Below are positions 23,734-32,858 of a stretch of 64,000 nt of DNA, piece by piece. The stretch lies in assembly GCF_015477835.1 (NCBI RefSeq), contig NZ_JADLQN010000004.1, positions 124,001 through 188,000 of the forward strand. Direction: 5' to 3'. The stretch comes from Nocardia higoensis (GTDB taxonomy: Bacteria; Actinomycetota; Actinomycetes; Mycobacteriales; Mycobacteriaceae). How positions within the stretch are numbered: the stretch's first letter is position 1; each line of letters begins with the position of its first letter. Both the position numbers and the translations under genes were made by a program. The notes beneath the pieces are model-generated. The model saw only the letters and a list, made by a program, of their open reading frames with translations. It was not told where the DNA came from and searched no databases.

Positions 23734-26700
23734 ATGAACGAGGAACAGCACAACGCGCTGTCCGCGATCCAGTTCAGCAGCGTGCTCAATCCGGAAGCGA
23801 TCTGGAGCCCGCTGAGCCACCACGTCGACGGATTGCATCCGGACGCCGTGGCCGAGCTCGTCCGCGCCGTTCGGGCTGCTCGGGCCAGGCCCACGGTGGC
23901 ACCGACGGGGTTCGTGCTCAGCGGTGAGAAGGGGGTCGGGAAGACGCACATGCTCGGCTGGCTGCGTCAGCATGTGCAGCAGGCCGGTGGCTCTTTCTTC
24001 ATGCCCAAGCTGATCGACGGGGCGTCGTTCTGGGCGGGGGCTGTGCACGGCATCGTCACTCAGTTGCGCGGGGCCGACGGCGGGCAGCTGGGGCGCATGC
24101 TCACCACGTTGACCGAACTCACCGGCTGCGATCGCGAGCTGGGGTTGCGGGTGCGGGGGATGCTTCCCGTCTGCCCGGCCGACGTGAGCGCGTTCGTCGA
24201 CGCGGTCGAGGATCTCGACATCCAGGCGGCGGAGGAATGCCGGGACACTCTGCGCGCCCTGATCCTCTATCAGGCCAAGGGGGAGGCGCGCGAGATCGGG
24301 CACAGCTTCCTGGTCCTCGAGGACGGGATAGAGGAAGCCGCGCGCGGCGAGTGGGGCTTCCGGCAGCGCGTCAAACCGCCGCAGCTCGTCTTCCATGAAC
24401 TGTGCCGGTTGTTCGCGCTCACCGGCCCGGTCGTGCTGGCTGTCGACCAGATCGACTCGGTGATCGCCCAATCCGGTCACAGCGACGGTGACGGCCTCGC
24501 CGAGCGTCTCGCCGACGGCCTCATGCGGATGCGCGAGGAGACCGTTCGCACACTCGTCGTGGTCGCCTGCATTCCGAAATCCTGGGATCTGATCGCCCAC
24601 CGGGCGGTGAATTCGGCGGCCGACCGATTCACCGTGCTCGAACTCGCCACAGCCATGCCGGATTCCGCGGTGGCCGCGGCGATCGTCGAGCGGCACCTCG
24701 GCGGGTTGTACGGCGACATCGGCTTCGTGCCGCCCTATCCGACCTGGCCGGTGCTGCCTGTCGCCTTCGACGATCCGGTGATCGCCGCCTTCACGCCCCG
24801 GCGGTTGCTCCAGCACCTGGACGGCCATGTCCGAAGGTGTCTGAGCGAAGGTCGGGTCATCGAGCTCGAACACTTCGCTACCGCTGTCGACGAAGCTGCC
24901 AGACCTTCGGTCACGCCCGAGGACTCCGCTGTCTTGGACGAGCGTTTCGCTCGGTTGTGGCGGGACGCCGACGTGACGGCCCCGCTGGACGCCAAGCATG
25001 AGGACAGCAGAATGTCCGAGTTGCTGAATGCGGGACTGCGGGCCTTCGTGCACGAGCAGGAGCGCCACGACCTCACCGTCGATCTCCCGAGTGTCGCGCG
25101 ACCGGCGCTGCACGCGCGACTACGACGGACCCTGGACGAGGCCACCGAGGACGAGGAGCACTGGAGCTTCCGTGCCATCGCGCACCCCCATCACCGGGCA
25201 GTGCTGACCAGACTGCGTTCGGCGACATTGGAATCCGGTATTCGCCCGGGTTCTTCCACTCGGCATCTGGTCGTGCTGCGCAACACGGCCTTCGCCCGCG
25301 GGCCTGTCACCGCCGAGGCCCTGAACGCGTTGGAAGCCGCGCACGGGCAAGCGCTTCCCGTGGCGCCCGAGGACCTGCGCACCTTCAGCGCCCTCGAGAA
25401 GCTGCTCGCCGAGCCCGTGCCGGGGCTGCTGAACTGGCTCGCGGAACGACGGCCCGCGAGCAGCACACAGCTGTTCACGCGCGTGCTCGGTGACATGGCG
25501 CAACCGAGCGTCGACGGCGCCTGGGAGCGGGTCCCGGAGTCGGCGATCCCGGACGCCGTCGAGGCTTCCGTCGCGGAGCCCGGAGTCGGCGGGAACGAGG
25601 GTGAGACGGTGGCTGTGGACGAGCCGTCGATCGCGCTCGGGCGTTACCTCGAGACCGGCCGCGAATTCCGCGTGCCGCTCGCGCTGCTGCGCAAACACAC
25701 CGCTGTCTTCGCCGGAAGCGGCTCGGGAAAGACCGTGCTCTTGCGGCGCCTGGTGGAGGAGGCGGCACTGCACGGGGTGTCCGCCATTCTCATCGACAGC
25801 AACAACGACCTGGCACGGCTGGGCGACCCGTGGCCCACGCCGCCGCCGGGATGGAATCCCGACGACCCGGCGCGCGCCGCGCGCTATCTGTCCGACACCG
25901 AGGTCGTCGTGTGGACTCCGCGGCGGGAGGCAGGGCGGCCGCTGTCGCTGAATCCGTTGCCCGATTTCTCGTCGGTACTCGGCGACCCCGACGAATTCCG
26001 GATCGCCGTCGACGCGTGCGTGGCGGGCCTCGTCCCCCGTGCCGGGCTCACGAGCAGGAAGTTCGAAACCGGAAATGCCGTACTGACGCAAGCGCTCACC
26101 TACTTCGCGCGTCGAGGGGGCACCGACCTCGACGACCTCGTCGACTTGCTCGCCGACCTGCCTGATGAGGCGAGCACCCTGAAAGACGCCCGACAGCTGG
26201 CGGCCGCTATGGCCGTCGAGTTCTCCGCCGCAATGATCAACGACCCGGTCTTCGGGGGCGCGGGGACGAGGCTGGATCCCGGAATGCTGCTCACCCCGAG
26301 CGCGGGCCATCGCGCGCGGGTCTCGGTGATCAGCTGCATCGGCCTACCCACGGACGCGCAGCGGCAGACCTTCGTCAACCAACTCCAGCTGGCCCTGTTC
26401 GCGTGGATCAAGAGATTTCCGGCCGGTGACCGCCCGTTGGGGGGTCTGCTGGTACTCGATGAGGCGCAGACGTTCGTACCCTCGCGTGGCACGACGGCAT
26501 CGAGCGAAAGCACGTTGCGACTGGCGGCGCAGGCGCGCAAATACGGACTCGGCATGGTGTATGCGACGCAGGCACCGAAGGGACTGCACAACATGGTGAC
26601 CGGCAACGCCGCCACCCAGTTCTTCGGTCTGCTGAACGCGCCGGCGCAGATCCAGGCCGCCACCGAGCTGGCGCGGGCGAAAGGCGGGAGCGTGGACGAC

Positions 26701-26844
26701 ATCTCCCGGCTCTCGGCCGGCCGGTTCTACGGTGCGACCGAGGGGGCTGCCTTCGGCAAGCTCGTGGTGCCCATGTGCCTGAGCCACCATCCGCCCAGCG
26801 CGCTGACCGAGGAGGAGGTTCTTCGCCGAGCGCGGAACGCTTGA
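23734..26844 (+). CDS. Large dual-ATPase protein (AAA plus HerA/FtsK-like domain)
   Basis: 1036 residues from ATG 23734 (GTG 23731 is an alternative). The N-terminal ATPase has Walker A SGEKGVGKTHML at about 64-73 and a Walker B-like VVLAVDQIDSVI near 233. A helical middle region follows. The C-terminal HerA/FtsK-type ATPase has FAGSGSGKTVLLRRL near 660, ILIDSNNDLARLGDPW, LLVLDEAQTFVPSRG near 906, and YATQAPKGLHN. DNA translocation or pumping is the known role of the C-terminal class. No nuclease domain is visible. The two-gene layout recalls anti-phage modules, but that is inference. Confidence 0.82.
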   Translation: MNEEQHNALSAIQFSSVLNPEAIWSPLSHHVDGLHPDAVAELVRAVRAARARPTVAPTGFVLSGEKGVGKTHMLGWLRQHVQQAGGSFFMPKLIDGASFWAGAVHGIVTQLRGADGGQLGRMLTTLTELTGCDRELGLRVRGMLPVCPADVSAFVDAVEDLDIQAAEECRDTLRALILYQAKGEAREIGHSFLVLEDGIEEAARGEWGFRQRVKPPQLVFHELCRLFALTGPVVLAVDQIDSVIAQSGHSDGDGLAERLADGLMRMREETVRTLVVVACIPKSWDLIAHRAVNSAADRFTVLELATAMPDSAVAAAIVERHLGGLYGDIGFVPPYPTWPVLPVAFDDPVIAAFTPRRLLQHLDGHVRRCLSEGRVIELEHFATAVDEAARPSVTPEDSAVLDERFARLWRDADVTAPLDAKHEDSRMSELLNAGLRAFVHEQERHDLTVDLPSVARPALHARLRRTLDEATEDEEHWSFRAIAHPHHRAVLTRLRSATLESGIRPGSSTRHLVVLRNTAFARGPVTAEALNALEAAHGQALPVAPEDLRTFSALEKLLAEPVPGLLNWLAERRPASSTQLFTRVLGDMAQPSVDGAWERVPESAIPDAVEASVAEPGVGGNEGETVAVDEPSIALGRYLETGREFRVPLALLRKHTAVFAGSGSGKTVLLRRLVEEAALHGVSAILIDSNNDLARLGDPWPTPPPGWNPDDPARAARYLSDTEVVVWTPRREAGRPLSLNPLPDFSSVLGDPDEFRIAVDACVAGLVPRAGLTSRKFETGNAVLTQALTYFARRGGTDLDDLVDLLADLPDEASTLKDARQLAAAMAVEFSAAMINDPVFGGAGTRLDPGMLLTPSAGHRARVSVISCIGLPTDAQRQTFVNQLQLALFAWIKRFPAGDRPLGGLLVLDEAQTFVPSRGTTASSESTLRLAAQARKYGLGMVYATQAPKGLHNMVTGNAATQFFGLLNAPAQIQAATELARAKGGSVDDISRLSAGRFYGATEGAAFGKLVVPMCLSHHPPSALTEEEVLRRARNA

Positions 26845-26876
26845 CAGGTAGGAAACTTCCTACCTATCTTGGCGGT
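26841..26876 (+). promoter_or_regulatory. Promoter with operator palindrome, probably ArsR-controlled and leaderless
   Basis: A consensus -35 TTGACA (26841-26846) and a -10-like TATCTT (26865-26870) are separated by 18 bp that are exactly a palindrome, GGTAGGAA-AC-TTCCTACC (26847-26864). The first base after a normal 6-nt gap is the GTG start at 26877, so the mRNA is probably leaderless. The ArsR-type gene two frames downstream is the likely repressor. The -35 overlaps the stop codon of the upstream ATPase gene. Confidence 0.75.
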
Positions 26877-27230
26877 GTGGCTATCAACACTGTGAAGACC
26901 GTGACCGTGTTCGTCTCCGACCAGGATCGTGCCCGTGACTTCTACGTCGACGTGCTCGGCCTCGAGGTGAAGGCCGATCGAACCTTCGGAGACAACCGAT
27001 GGTTGGAGGTCGGCGCCCCGGAGGGCACCACCCTCGTCCTCCACAAGCCCTTCCCCGGCATGACCGCAGGCGGGGGGAAGCGCACCTTGTTCGCCAGCGA
27101 CGACCTCGACGGCGATATCGCCCGCCTGCGGGAGGCCGGGATTGTCGTGGACGGTCCGAACGAGATGCCGTGGGGCAAGCAGGCGACATTCGCCGACCCG
27201 GACGGCAACGGCTACGCCCTGCAGGGCTGA
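26877..27230 (+). CDS. VOC-superfamily protein, first gene of ArsR operon
   Basis: 117 residues from GTG 26877 at the predicted transcription start. VAINTVKTVTVFVSDQDRARDFYVDVLGLEV opens a glyoxalase-type module in two pieces; ARLREAGIVVDG and FADPDGNGYALQG close it. It heads a VOC-ArsR-SRPBCC set, an arrangement frequent in actinobacteria, where the three proteins probably handle one small molecule. The substrate is unknown. Confidence 0.88.
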   Translation: MAINTVKTVTVFVSDQDRARDFYVDVLGLEVKADRTFGDNRWLEVGAPEGTTLVLHKPFPGMTAGGGKRTLFASDDLDGDIARLREAGIVVDGPNEMPWGKQATFADPDGNGYALQG

Positions 27231-27241
27231 GGGGACAGCCG

Positions 27242-27589
27242 ATGCCTCGCCGCAGCAAGAGCGGCCCGTTGGACGACGTGTTCGGCGCGCTCGCCAATCC
27301 CACCCGCCGTGACATTCTCGACGAACTCCTCGACGGTGAGCGCACGGTCGGAGAGCTCGCCGGGAAGTTCGAGATGGCCCGTCCGAGCGTCTCCGAACAC
27401 CTCCGCGCCCTGCGCGAGACCGGCCTGGTCGAGGAACGACAGGTGGGTCGTCACCGCTTCTATCGCGTCACGGGAGCACCAATGGCGGAGCTGATCGACT
27501 GGCTCACCCCGTATGAACGGTTCTGGCGTGATCGCATGACCGCGCTGGGCGGAGTCCTCGAAAGGATGGGCGACGATGACGACGAATGA
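27242..27589 (+). CDS. ArsR-family transcriptional regulator
   Basis: 115 residues. Winged helix of the ArsR/SmtB class: VFGALANPTRRDILDELLDG, VGELAGKFEMARPSVSEHL (recognition helix), RALRETGLVEERQVGRHRFY. No metal-binding cysteine pair (ELCV-type) is present, so an organic effector is more likely than a metal. It should bind the palindrome at 26847-26864. Its stop overlaps the start of the SRPBCC gene by 14 bp. Confidence 0.9.
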   Translation: MPRRSKSGPLDDVFGALANPTRRDILDELLDGERTVGELAGKFEMARPSVSEHLRALRETGLVEERQVGRHRFYRVTGAPMAELIDWLTPYERFWRDRMTALGGVLERMGDDDDE

Positions 27590-28073
27590 CGATTCGACCA
27601 CCATCGAGGTGGACCAGTACTTTCCGCACCCGCCGGCGAAGCTCTGGCGCGCGTTGACGATTCCGGAGCTGATGGCGCAGTGGCTGATGCCCAACGACTT
27701 CCGGCCCGTGGTCGGCCACCGGTTCACCTTCCGTGGCCGCCCGGTCGCGCAGACCGGATTTTCCGGGCAGATCGCCTGCCGAGTCCTGGAGTGCACACCA
27801 CCGCAGCGGCTGCGGATCAGCTGGGCCGACGCCGCCGATCCGGACCGGATGGCGACCGAGGTCGCCTGGACGCTGGAGCCCGAGGGGAAGGGCACCCGCC
27901 TGTTTCTCGAACACTCCGGGTTCGACCCGGATGATCCCACCCAGCAGCTCGCTCGCCGGTTCATGAACGGTGGCTGGCGTAGTCATGTGCTGCGTCGACT
28001 CGCCGAAGTGCTCCGACTCCTCATCGATCCGTCGGAGAGCGGTGGCCGAACCGAGGCGTTCGATCGCCGTTGA
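27576..28073 (+). CDS. SRPBCC/AHSA1-family protein
   Basis: 165 residues. Opens with IEVDQYFPHPPAKLWRALTIPELMAQWLMP, the START/Bet v1-like pattern of AHSA1 proteins, in two stretches, and continues with RVLECTPPQRLRISW and TLEPEGKGTRLFLEHSGF. These proteins bind hydrophobic ligands in an internal cavity. It overlaps the ArsR gene and belongs to the same operon. The ligand is unknown. Confidence 0.88.
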   Translation: MTTNDDSTTIEVDQYFPHPPAKLWRALTIPELMAQWLMPNDFRPVVGHRFTFRGRPVAQTGFSGQIACRVLECTPPQRLRISWADAADPDRMATEVAWTLEPEGKGTRLFLEHSGFDPDDPTQQLARRFMNGGWRSHVLRRLAEVLRLLIDPSESGGRTEAFDRR

Positions 28074-28143
28074 GGTGAGTTTCCAGCCGGTGTGACGGTG
28101 CGTGGGCGCGTTCAGCCGACGGGAAGGCCGACGAGTTCCGCTT

Positions 28144-29283
28144 TCACGAGTTCTGGCGGGGGAAGCGGAGGACCCGGTCGTCTCCGTCCCGGACGTCGCC
28201 TCGGCCGTCGGTGTTCGAGGTGGTGAGCCACAGGGCGCCGTCCGGGGCGACGGTCACGGTGCGGAGTCTGCCGTAGGTGCCGTCCAGGACGGCGCGTGGT
28301 TCACCTGTCGTTCCCGCGCTCAGCGGCGCCGTCCACAGCCGCTTGCCTCGGAGTGCGGCGACGTAGAGGGTGTCGCGGGTGATCGCGATGCCGGACGGTG
28401 AGGCTTCCGAGGGCGTCCAGATCAGCACCGGGTCGGTGTATCCGTCGTCCGCTCCGCCCCCGCCCTGCACCGCGGGCCAGCCGTAATTCCTGCCGGGTTC
28501 GATCCGATTGATCTCGTCGAACAAGTTCTGACCGAAATCGGCGGCGAAGAGGCGACCGGCACTGTCCCACGCCAGGCCTTGGACGTTTCGGTGACCGAGG
28601 CTGTAGACGGGGGAATCGGTAGTCGGGTTACCGGGTGCGGGCGAGCCCTCCGGGGTCAGCCGGAGGATCTTGCCGTTCGGTGAGGCGGGGTCCTGGGCGA
28701 GGTCGGGGTCTTCGGCGTCGCCGGTACCCGCGTAGAGCATGCCGTCGGGGCCGAAGGCGATTCGGCCGCCGTTGTGGTTGTTCGCCTTGGCTATTCCCGT
28801 GAACACCGGTTGCGGGGCGCCGTCGAGCCGGAAGCGGACGATGCGGTTGTCGTCGGCGGCGGTGAAGTAGGCGTAGACGTAGCCGTCGTCGGCGTAGGTG
28901 GGGGAGAGGGCGAGACCGAGCAGGCCGCCTTCGCCCTCGGCGACCACATCGGGGACGCGGTAGACCTCCTGCGGGGGTAGGCCCTGCTCGATGCGCAGAA
29001 TGCGGGCGGTGTCACGCTCGGCGACCAATGCCGCGCCGTCGGGGAGGAACGCCAGGCCCCAGGGAACATTTATGCCACGAGCGATCTCCGCCTCCGGCTC
29101 GAATCCGGGAATCTCGGCCGATGCGCTGGCGGTGGTCGGTGCCGGTGCGTCATCCGAGCCGGAGCAGGATGTCAGCACCGACAGCGCGGCGACCGCCGCG
29201 CCGACAGCTCGGACGAGTGGGGATCGCCGGCCGCCGGCGCGCGCATCGGCGCATCGCTGGAGGGAAGGTGCGGTTGTCGTCAT
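28144..29283 (-). CDS. PQQ-type glucose/sorbosone dehydrogenase-like lipoprotein
   Basis: 379 residues. The signal peptide ends in LSVLTSC, a lipobox, so the protein should be lipid-anchored outside the membrane. The six-bladed beta-propeller signature is clear: INVPWGLAFLPDGAALVAER, GLLGLALSPTYADDGYVYAY, NNHNGGRIAFGPDGMLYAGTGD, YSLGHRNVQGLAWD and EINRIEPGRNYGWP. Soluble quinoprotein sugar dehydrogenases share this fold; the real substrate and cofactor are not shown. It is monocistronic and convergent with the SRPBCC operon. Confidence 0.88.
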   Translation of the reverse strand: MTTTAPSLQRCADARAGGRRSPLVRAVGAAVAALSVLTSCSGSDDAPAPTTASASAEIPGFEPEAEIARGINVPWGLAFLPDGAALVAERDTARILRIEQGLPPQEVYRVPDVVAEGEGGLLGLALSPTYADDGYVYAYFTAADDNRIVRFRLDGAPQPVFTGIAKANNHNGGRIAFGPDGMLYAGTGDAEDPDLAQDPASPNGKILRLTPEGSPAPGNPTTDSPVYSLGHRNVQGLAWDSAGRLFAADFGQNLFDEINRIEPGRNYGWPAVQGGGGADDGYTDPVLIWTPSEASPSGIAITRDTLYVAALRGKRLWTAPLSAGTTGEPRAVLDGTYGRLRTVTVAPDGALWLTTSNTDGRGDVRDGDDRVLRFPRQNS

Positions 29284-29361
29284 CGGCGCTCCAAGGCGGG
29301 CGGCACATCGTGGTCGTACTGTCCGACCGTACTCGGGTCCGCACTGCCGAGGCGGTCTCGC

Positions 29362-30909
29362 TCAGCCCGTCTTGCGGTGGATCGACTTGTAGGTGATGTA
29401 CTGCGACAACCCCTCGATCCCGTACTCGACGCCGAGCCCCGAGTCGTGCCTGCCGCCGAACGGCGCGTTGTGGTTGGAGGCGAAGAAGTTCACGCCCACC
29501 GAACCGCTGTCGATGCGTTCGGCGACGGCCTGGGCGGCGACGGGATCGGTGGAGAAGACCACGCCGCCGAGGCCGAAGGAGGTGTTGTTGGCCAGGGCGA
29601 CGGCCTCGTCGATGTCGTCGTAGCGCAGCACGCCGATGACGGGGCCGAAGATCTCTTCGCGGGCGATGCGCATGTCGGGGGTGACATCGGCGAAGACGGT
29701 GGGTTCGATGAACCAGCCGCCGTCGCGCTCGAGCGCGTGGCCGCCGACGACCGCGCGGGCGCCCTCTCGACGGGCCGAGTCGAGATAGTCGCGCACGACC
29801 TCGAACTGTGCCTGCGAGGCCATCGGCCCGAACACTGTCCGCTCGTCGAACGGATCACCCTGCGGCGCAGCGGAAACCGCGCGACTCACCGCGTCGACCA
29901 CCTCGTCGTAGCGGGACGACGGCGCCAGGATCCGGGTGGAGATGTAGCAGGTCTGACCGGTATTGCGCAGGCAGGTGCGGATCAGTACCGAGGACAGCTG
30001 GTCGAGGTCGGCGTCGGGCAGCACGATGGCAGAGGACTTGCCACCGAGTTCGAGGGTCACCGGTCGGAGCAGTTCCCCGCAGGCGGCGGCGATGCGACGG
30101 CCCACGGGCGTCGACCCGGTGAAGGCCACCTTCGCGGTGAGCGGGTGGCGCACGAGCCGATCGCCGACCTCGCCGCCGCCGGTGACGAGGTTGATCACTC
30201 CGGGCGGAATGCCCGCGGCTTCGCACGCTTCCACGACGAACCGGATGCACAGCGACGTGCTGGGAGCGGGCTTCATGACGACCGTGCAGCCTGCCAGCAG
30301 CGCGGGCGCGAGCTTGACGACCATGAGGTTGATGGGGAAGTTCCACGGGGCGATCAGCACGCACGGGCCGACGGGGTCCTTGCGGACGACGGTTTCCGCG
30401 CCGCCCGCCGGGAAGGGGCGGACGTCTTCGTCCTCGAGCCAGGAGGCCAGTCCGGCGACATGCCGGAAGATTCCGGCGGCATTGGCCGCCGCGCCGCGGG
30501 TCTCGCTGATGGGCGAGCCGTTCTCGAGGGTGTTGGTGACGGCCATCTCCTCGGCCCTGGCCTCGACCTCGTCGGCGATCCGCCTCAGCAGTGCGGCACG
30601 CTCAGACGGACTGGTCTTCGCCCAGGGGCCGCTGCGGAAGGCGCGGTCGGCGGTGCGGAGGGCGGCGTCGATGTCCTCGGCCGAGCAGTCGGGGACCGCG
30701 CCCCACTCGCGGCCGGTGGCGGGGTCGATCTGGGGCAGGCGCGCCGCGCTGGTCGAGCTCGCCCAACCGCCGTCGACGTAGAAGTCGTCGACGAAGGCCC
30801 ACCGCGATTCGGGCACCGCGCCGCGAGGCTGATCATTGCCGGGCCGGGCACTGACAGGCTGGTCCCGGCCGGGCCGGGCGGTATCCGGATCGATGTCGGT
30901 GGCACTCAC
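29362..30909 (-). CDS. creC: Aldehyde dehydrogenase CreC
   Basis: NAD(P)-dependent oxidation of 4-hydroxybenzaldehyde to 4-hydroxybenzoate is the role inferred from the cluster. The GTG at 30909 overlaps the creD stop (GTGA), giving 515 residues with a Pro/Asp-rich extension of about 40 before the ALDH fold. Motifs: PWNFPINLMVVKLAPALLAGC, KPAPSTS, AFTGSTPVGRRI, LELGGKSS (catalytic Glu region), NTGQTCYISTRI (catalytic Cys), EEIFGPVIGV and FGGRHDSGLGVEYG. It is the last gene of the cre operon. Confidence 0.88.
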   Translation of the reverse strand: MSATDIDPDTARPGRDQPVSARPGNDQPRGAVPESRWAFVDDFYVDGGWASSTSAARLPQIDPATGREWGAVPDCSAEDIDAALRTADRAFRSGPWAKTSPSERAALLRRIADEVEARAEEMAVTNTLENGSPISETRGAAANAAGIFRHVAGLASWLEDEDVRPFPAGGAETVVRKDPVGPCVLIAPWNFPINLMVVKLAPALLAGCTVVMKPAPSTSLCIRFVVEACEAAGIPPGVINLVTGGGEVGDRLVRHPLTAKVAFTGSTPVGRRIAAACGELLRPVTLELGGKSSAIVLPDADLDQLSSVLIRTCLRNTGQTCYISTRILAPSSRYDEVVDAVSRAVSAAPQGDPFDERTVFGPMASQAQFEVVRDYLDSARREGARAVVGGHALERDGGWFIEPTVFADVTPDMRIAREEIFGPVIGVLRYDDIDEAVALANNTSFGLGGVVFSTDPVAAQAVAERIDSGSVGVNFFASNHNAPFGGRHDSGLGVEYGIEGLSQYITYKSIHRKTG

Positions 30910-31577
30910 CGGATCACCGCCGTCTTGAGCAGTGCGCGGGAGCGCTGGAGGTCGGCGGTGGCCATCGTGATGGCAGGCGCGGTGAGCAACTCGGGGATGA
31001 TCTGGGATTCGAGGCGGTCGGTGTAGACGGCGGGGTCCATGCGGAACCAGCCCGATGCCAGCGCGATGCCCGCGTGGTCGAAGCGCCACAGCCGGTCGGC
31101 GTCGCGGACCAGGGCGTCCTCGAGGGTGTGGGCCTCCATGCGGGTGTCGTGGCCGTCGATGATGGCGCAGACCTCTTCGACGAATTCGTCGCCGTAGCCC
31201 AGGGGCGGGAGGACTTCGCGGGCGATGAGGCAGCCTTGGCGCTCGTGTTCGAAGCGGATCTCGGCTTTGCGCCATTCGCCGGAGAAGCCTTCGGAGAGGA
31301 TGCGGTTTTCGTCGACGCGGCCCCAGCCGGTGTCGTGCAGCTGGATGGCGACGCGCACCAGCTGGCGGTCGGCGTGTGGGAAGGCGTTGCAGAGGCGTTC
31401 GGCGTAGGCGAGAGAGATGGGCAGGTGGATGTCGTTGGAGCGGGAGCGGGTCTCGGGGACGACGGCCTTCCAGATGGGATCGAGGTCGGGGTCCAGCGCG
31501 GGGGTGAGGGTGATGGGGGAGGTGTCGACGGGGCCGGGGCCGGGGATCGGCCGTTCGGTGGGCAGGGCGGTGGGCAT
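30906..31577 (-). CDS. creD: HD-domain phosphohydrolase CreD
   Basis: In C. glutamicum CreD removes the phosphate from phosphorylated 4-cresol oxidation products. 223 residues. HD-superfamily metal ligands: RSNDIHLPISLAYA, IQLHDTGWG (the HD pair), HERQGCLIAREVLPPLGYG, IIDGHDTRMEA and DADRLWRF. Order and spacing match the HD hydrolase expected between aldehyde dehydrogenase and ferredoxin reductase genes. Starts 10 bp after creE. Confidence 0.88.
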   Translation of the reverse strand: MPTALPTERPIPGPGPVDTSPITLTPALDPDLDPIWKAVVPETRSRSNDIHLPISLAYAERLCNAFPHADRQLVRVAIQLHDTGWGRVDENRILSEGFSGEWRKAEIRFEHERQGCLIAREVLPPLGYGDEFVEEVCAIIDGHDTRMEAHTLEDALVRDADRLWRFDHAGIALASGWFRMDPAVYTDRLESQIIPELLTAPAITMATADLQRSRALLKTAVIR

Positions 31578-31587
31578 GGGAGCCTCC

Positions 31588-32856
31588 TCAGTCGGTCGCG
31601 ACCAGGGTCGCCGGTGCGACGGTCACTGACTCGAGCGGGACGGATGGGTCGGCGGCGGCGTCGAAGGGGATAAACGCGCCCTTGGTCAAGGCTTTGCGGA
31701 CGGCCATGAAATCCAACGGGTGGTTGACGCAGTCGGCGGCGAGGATGCGGTCGCCGCGGTAGTACAGCACCGAGAACTTGCCGCGTTCGGGGTCGGCGCG
31801 GACCAGGGTGCGGTCGTGGCCGTGGGACAGGCCGGCGATCTGGAGCTTGATCTTGCCCTGGTTTGACCAGAACCACGGGATGCCCGCGTATTCCTCGCGG
31901 CGGCCGGTGATGGCGTAGGCGGCGACCTTGGCCTGTTCGATGGCGTGGTTGACGCTCTCGAAGCGGACGCGGTCGCCTTCGGGGGCGCCGGGCAGCGGGT
32001 TGGGCAGGTTGGCGCAGTCGCCCACCGCGACGGTCACGCCGTCGGAGGCCAGGGCTGCGTCGTCGACGCGAATGCCGTTGTCGCACTCCAGGCCGATGGA
32101 TTCGGCGAGTTCGGTGTTGGGGATGACGCCGACGCCGACGAGCACCAGATCGGCGGGGACGACGCGGCCGTCCGCCAGTTCGACGCCGCCGACGTGGTCG
32201 CCGCGGGCCACGATGCGGCGCACCGAGGCGCCGAGTTCGATGGCGATGCCCGCGGCGCGGTGGTGGTCGAGCAGGTAGGCCGAAGTCTGTTCACCCACGG
32301 CGCGGGCGACCAGGCGCGGGGCCGCTTCCAGCAGAGTCACCGTGCGGCCCATCACGTTCAACGACGCCGCCGCCTCGATGCCGATGAAGCCGCCGCCGAT
32401 GATGACGACCTCACGCACGTCGGGAACCCGGGCCTTCAGCTCGAGGGCGTCGTCGGCGTTGCGCAGATACAGCACGCCGGGCAGGTCGACGCCTTCGATG
32501 AGCAGCCTGCGCGGCCGGGCGCCGACGGCGAAGGCCAGCCGGTCGAACGGGAACCGCGCGCCGGACATGGAGTGCGCGACACCGGAGCCGTCCACGCGTT
32601 TGTCGATGCGGATGACGCGCTCGTTCTTCACCACGTCGATGCGGTGCTCGGCCCAGTACTCCTGGGTGCGGAACATCAGCGACTCGTTGGTGATCTCGCC
32701 CTGCAACCACTCCTTGGACAGCGCGGGACGCTGGTAGGGGCGGTGGTTCTCGTCGCCGAGCATGGTGATCGGGTCGCCGTAGCCGAGGGCGCGCAGCGAG
32801 GTGGCCAGCGCGACACCCGCCTGCGAGGAGCCGATGATCAGCAGTCCGTGGGTCAT
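31588..32856 (-). CDS. creE: Ferredoxin reductase CreE
   Basis: FAD/NAD(P)H reductase for the P450 electron chain, 422 residues. FAD-binding GLLIIGSSQAGVALATSLRA at the N-terminus, RPYQRPALSKEWLQG, NAD(P)-binding EVVIIGGGFIGIEAAASL near residue 150, and the second FAD motif TVAVGDCANLPN. The C-terminal domain (IPWFWSNQGKIKLQIAG) is typical of reductases that serve class I bacterial P450s. It lies 2 bp after creF, so the ferredoxin and reductase are translationally coupled. Confidence 0.9.
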   Translation of the reverse strand: MTHGLLIIGSSQAGVALATSLRALGYGDPITMLGDENHRPYQRPALSKEWLQGEITNESLMFRTQEYWAEHRIDVVKNERVIRIDKRVDGSGVAHSMSGARFPFDRLAFAVGARPRRLLIEGVDLPGVLYLRNADDALELKARVPDVREVVIIGGGFIGIEAAASLNVMGRTVTLLEAAPRLVARAVGEQTSAYLLDHHRAAGIAIELGASVRRIVARGDHVGGVELADGRVVPADLVLVGVGVIPNTELAESIGLECDNGIRVDDAALASDGVTVAVGDCANLPNPLPGAPEGDRVRFESVNHAIEQAKVAAYAITGRREEYAGIPWFWSNQGKIKLQIAGLSHGHDRTLVRADPERGKFSVLYYRGDRILAADCVNHPLDFMAVRKALTKGAFIPFDAAADPSVPLESVTVAPATLVATD

Positions 32857-32858
32857 GA

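Noticed and set aside
29377..31026. 549-codon plus-strand frame opposite creC
   Set aside because: Antisense shadow with Asp/Gly/Arg bias; creC motifs on the other strand are unambiguous.
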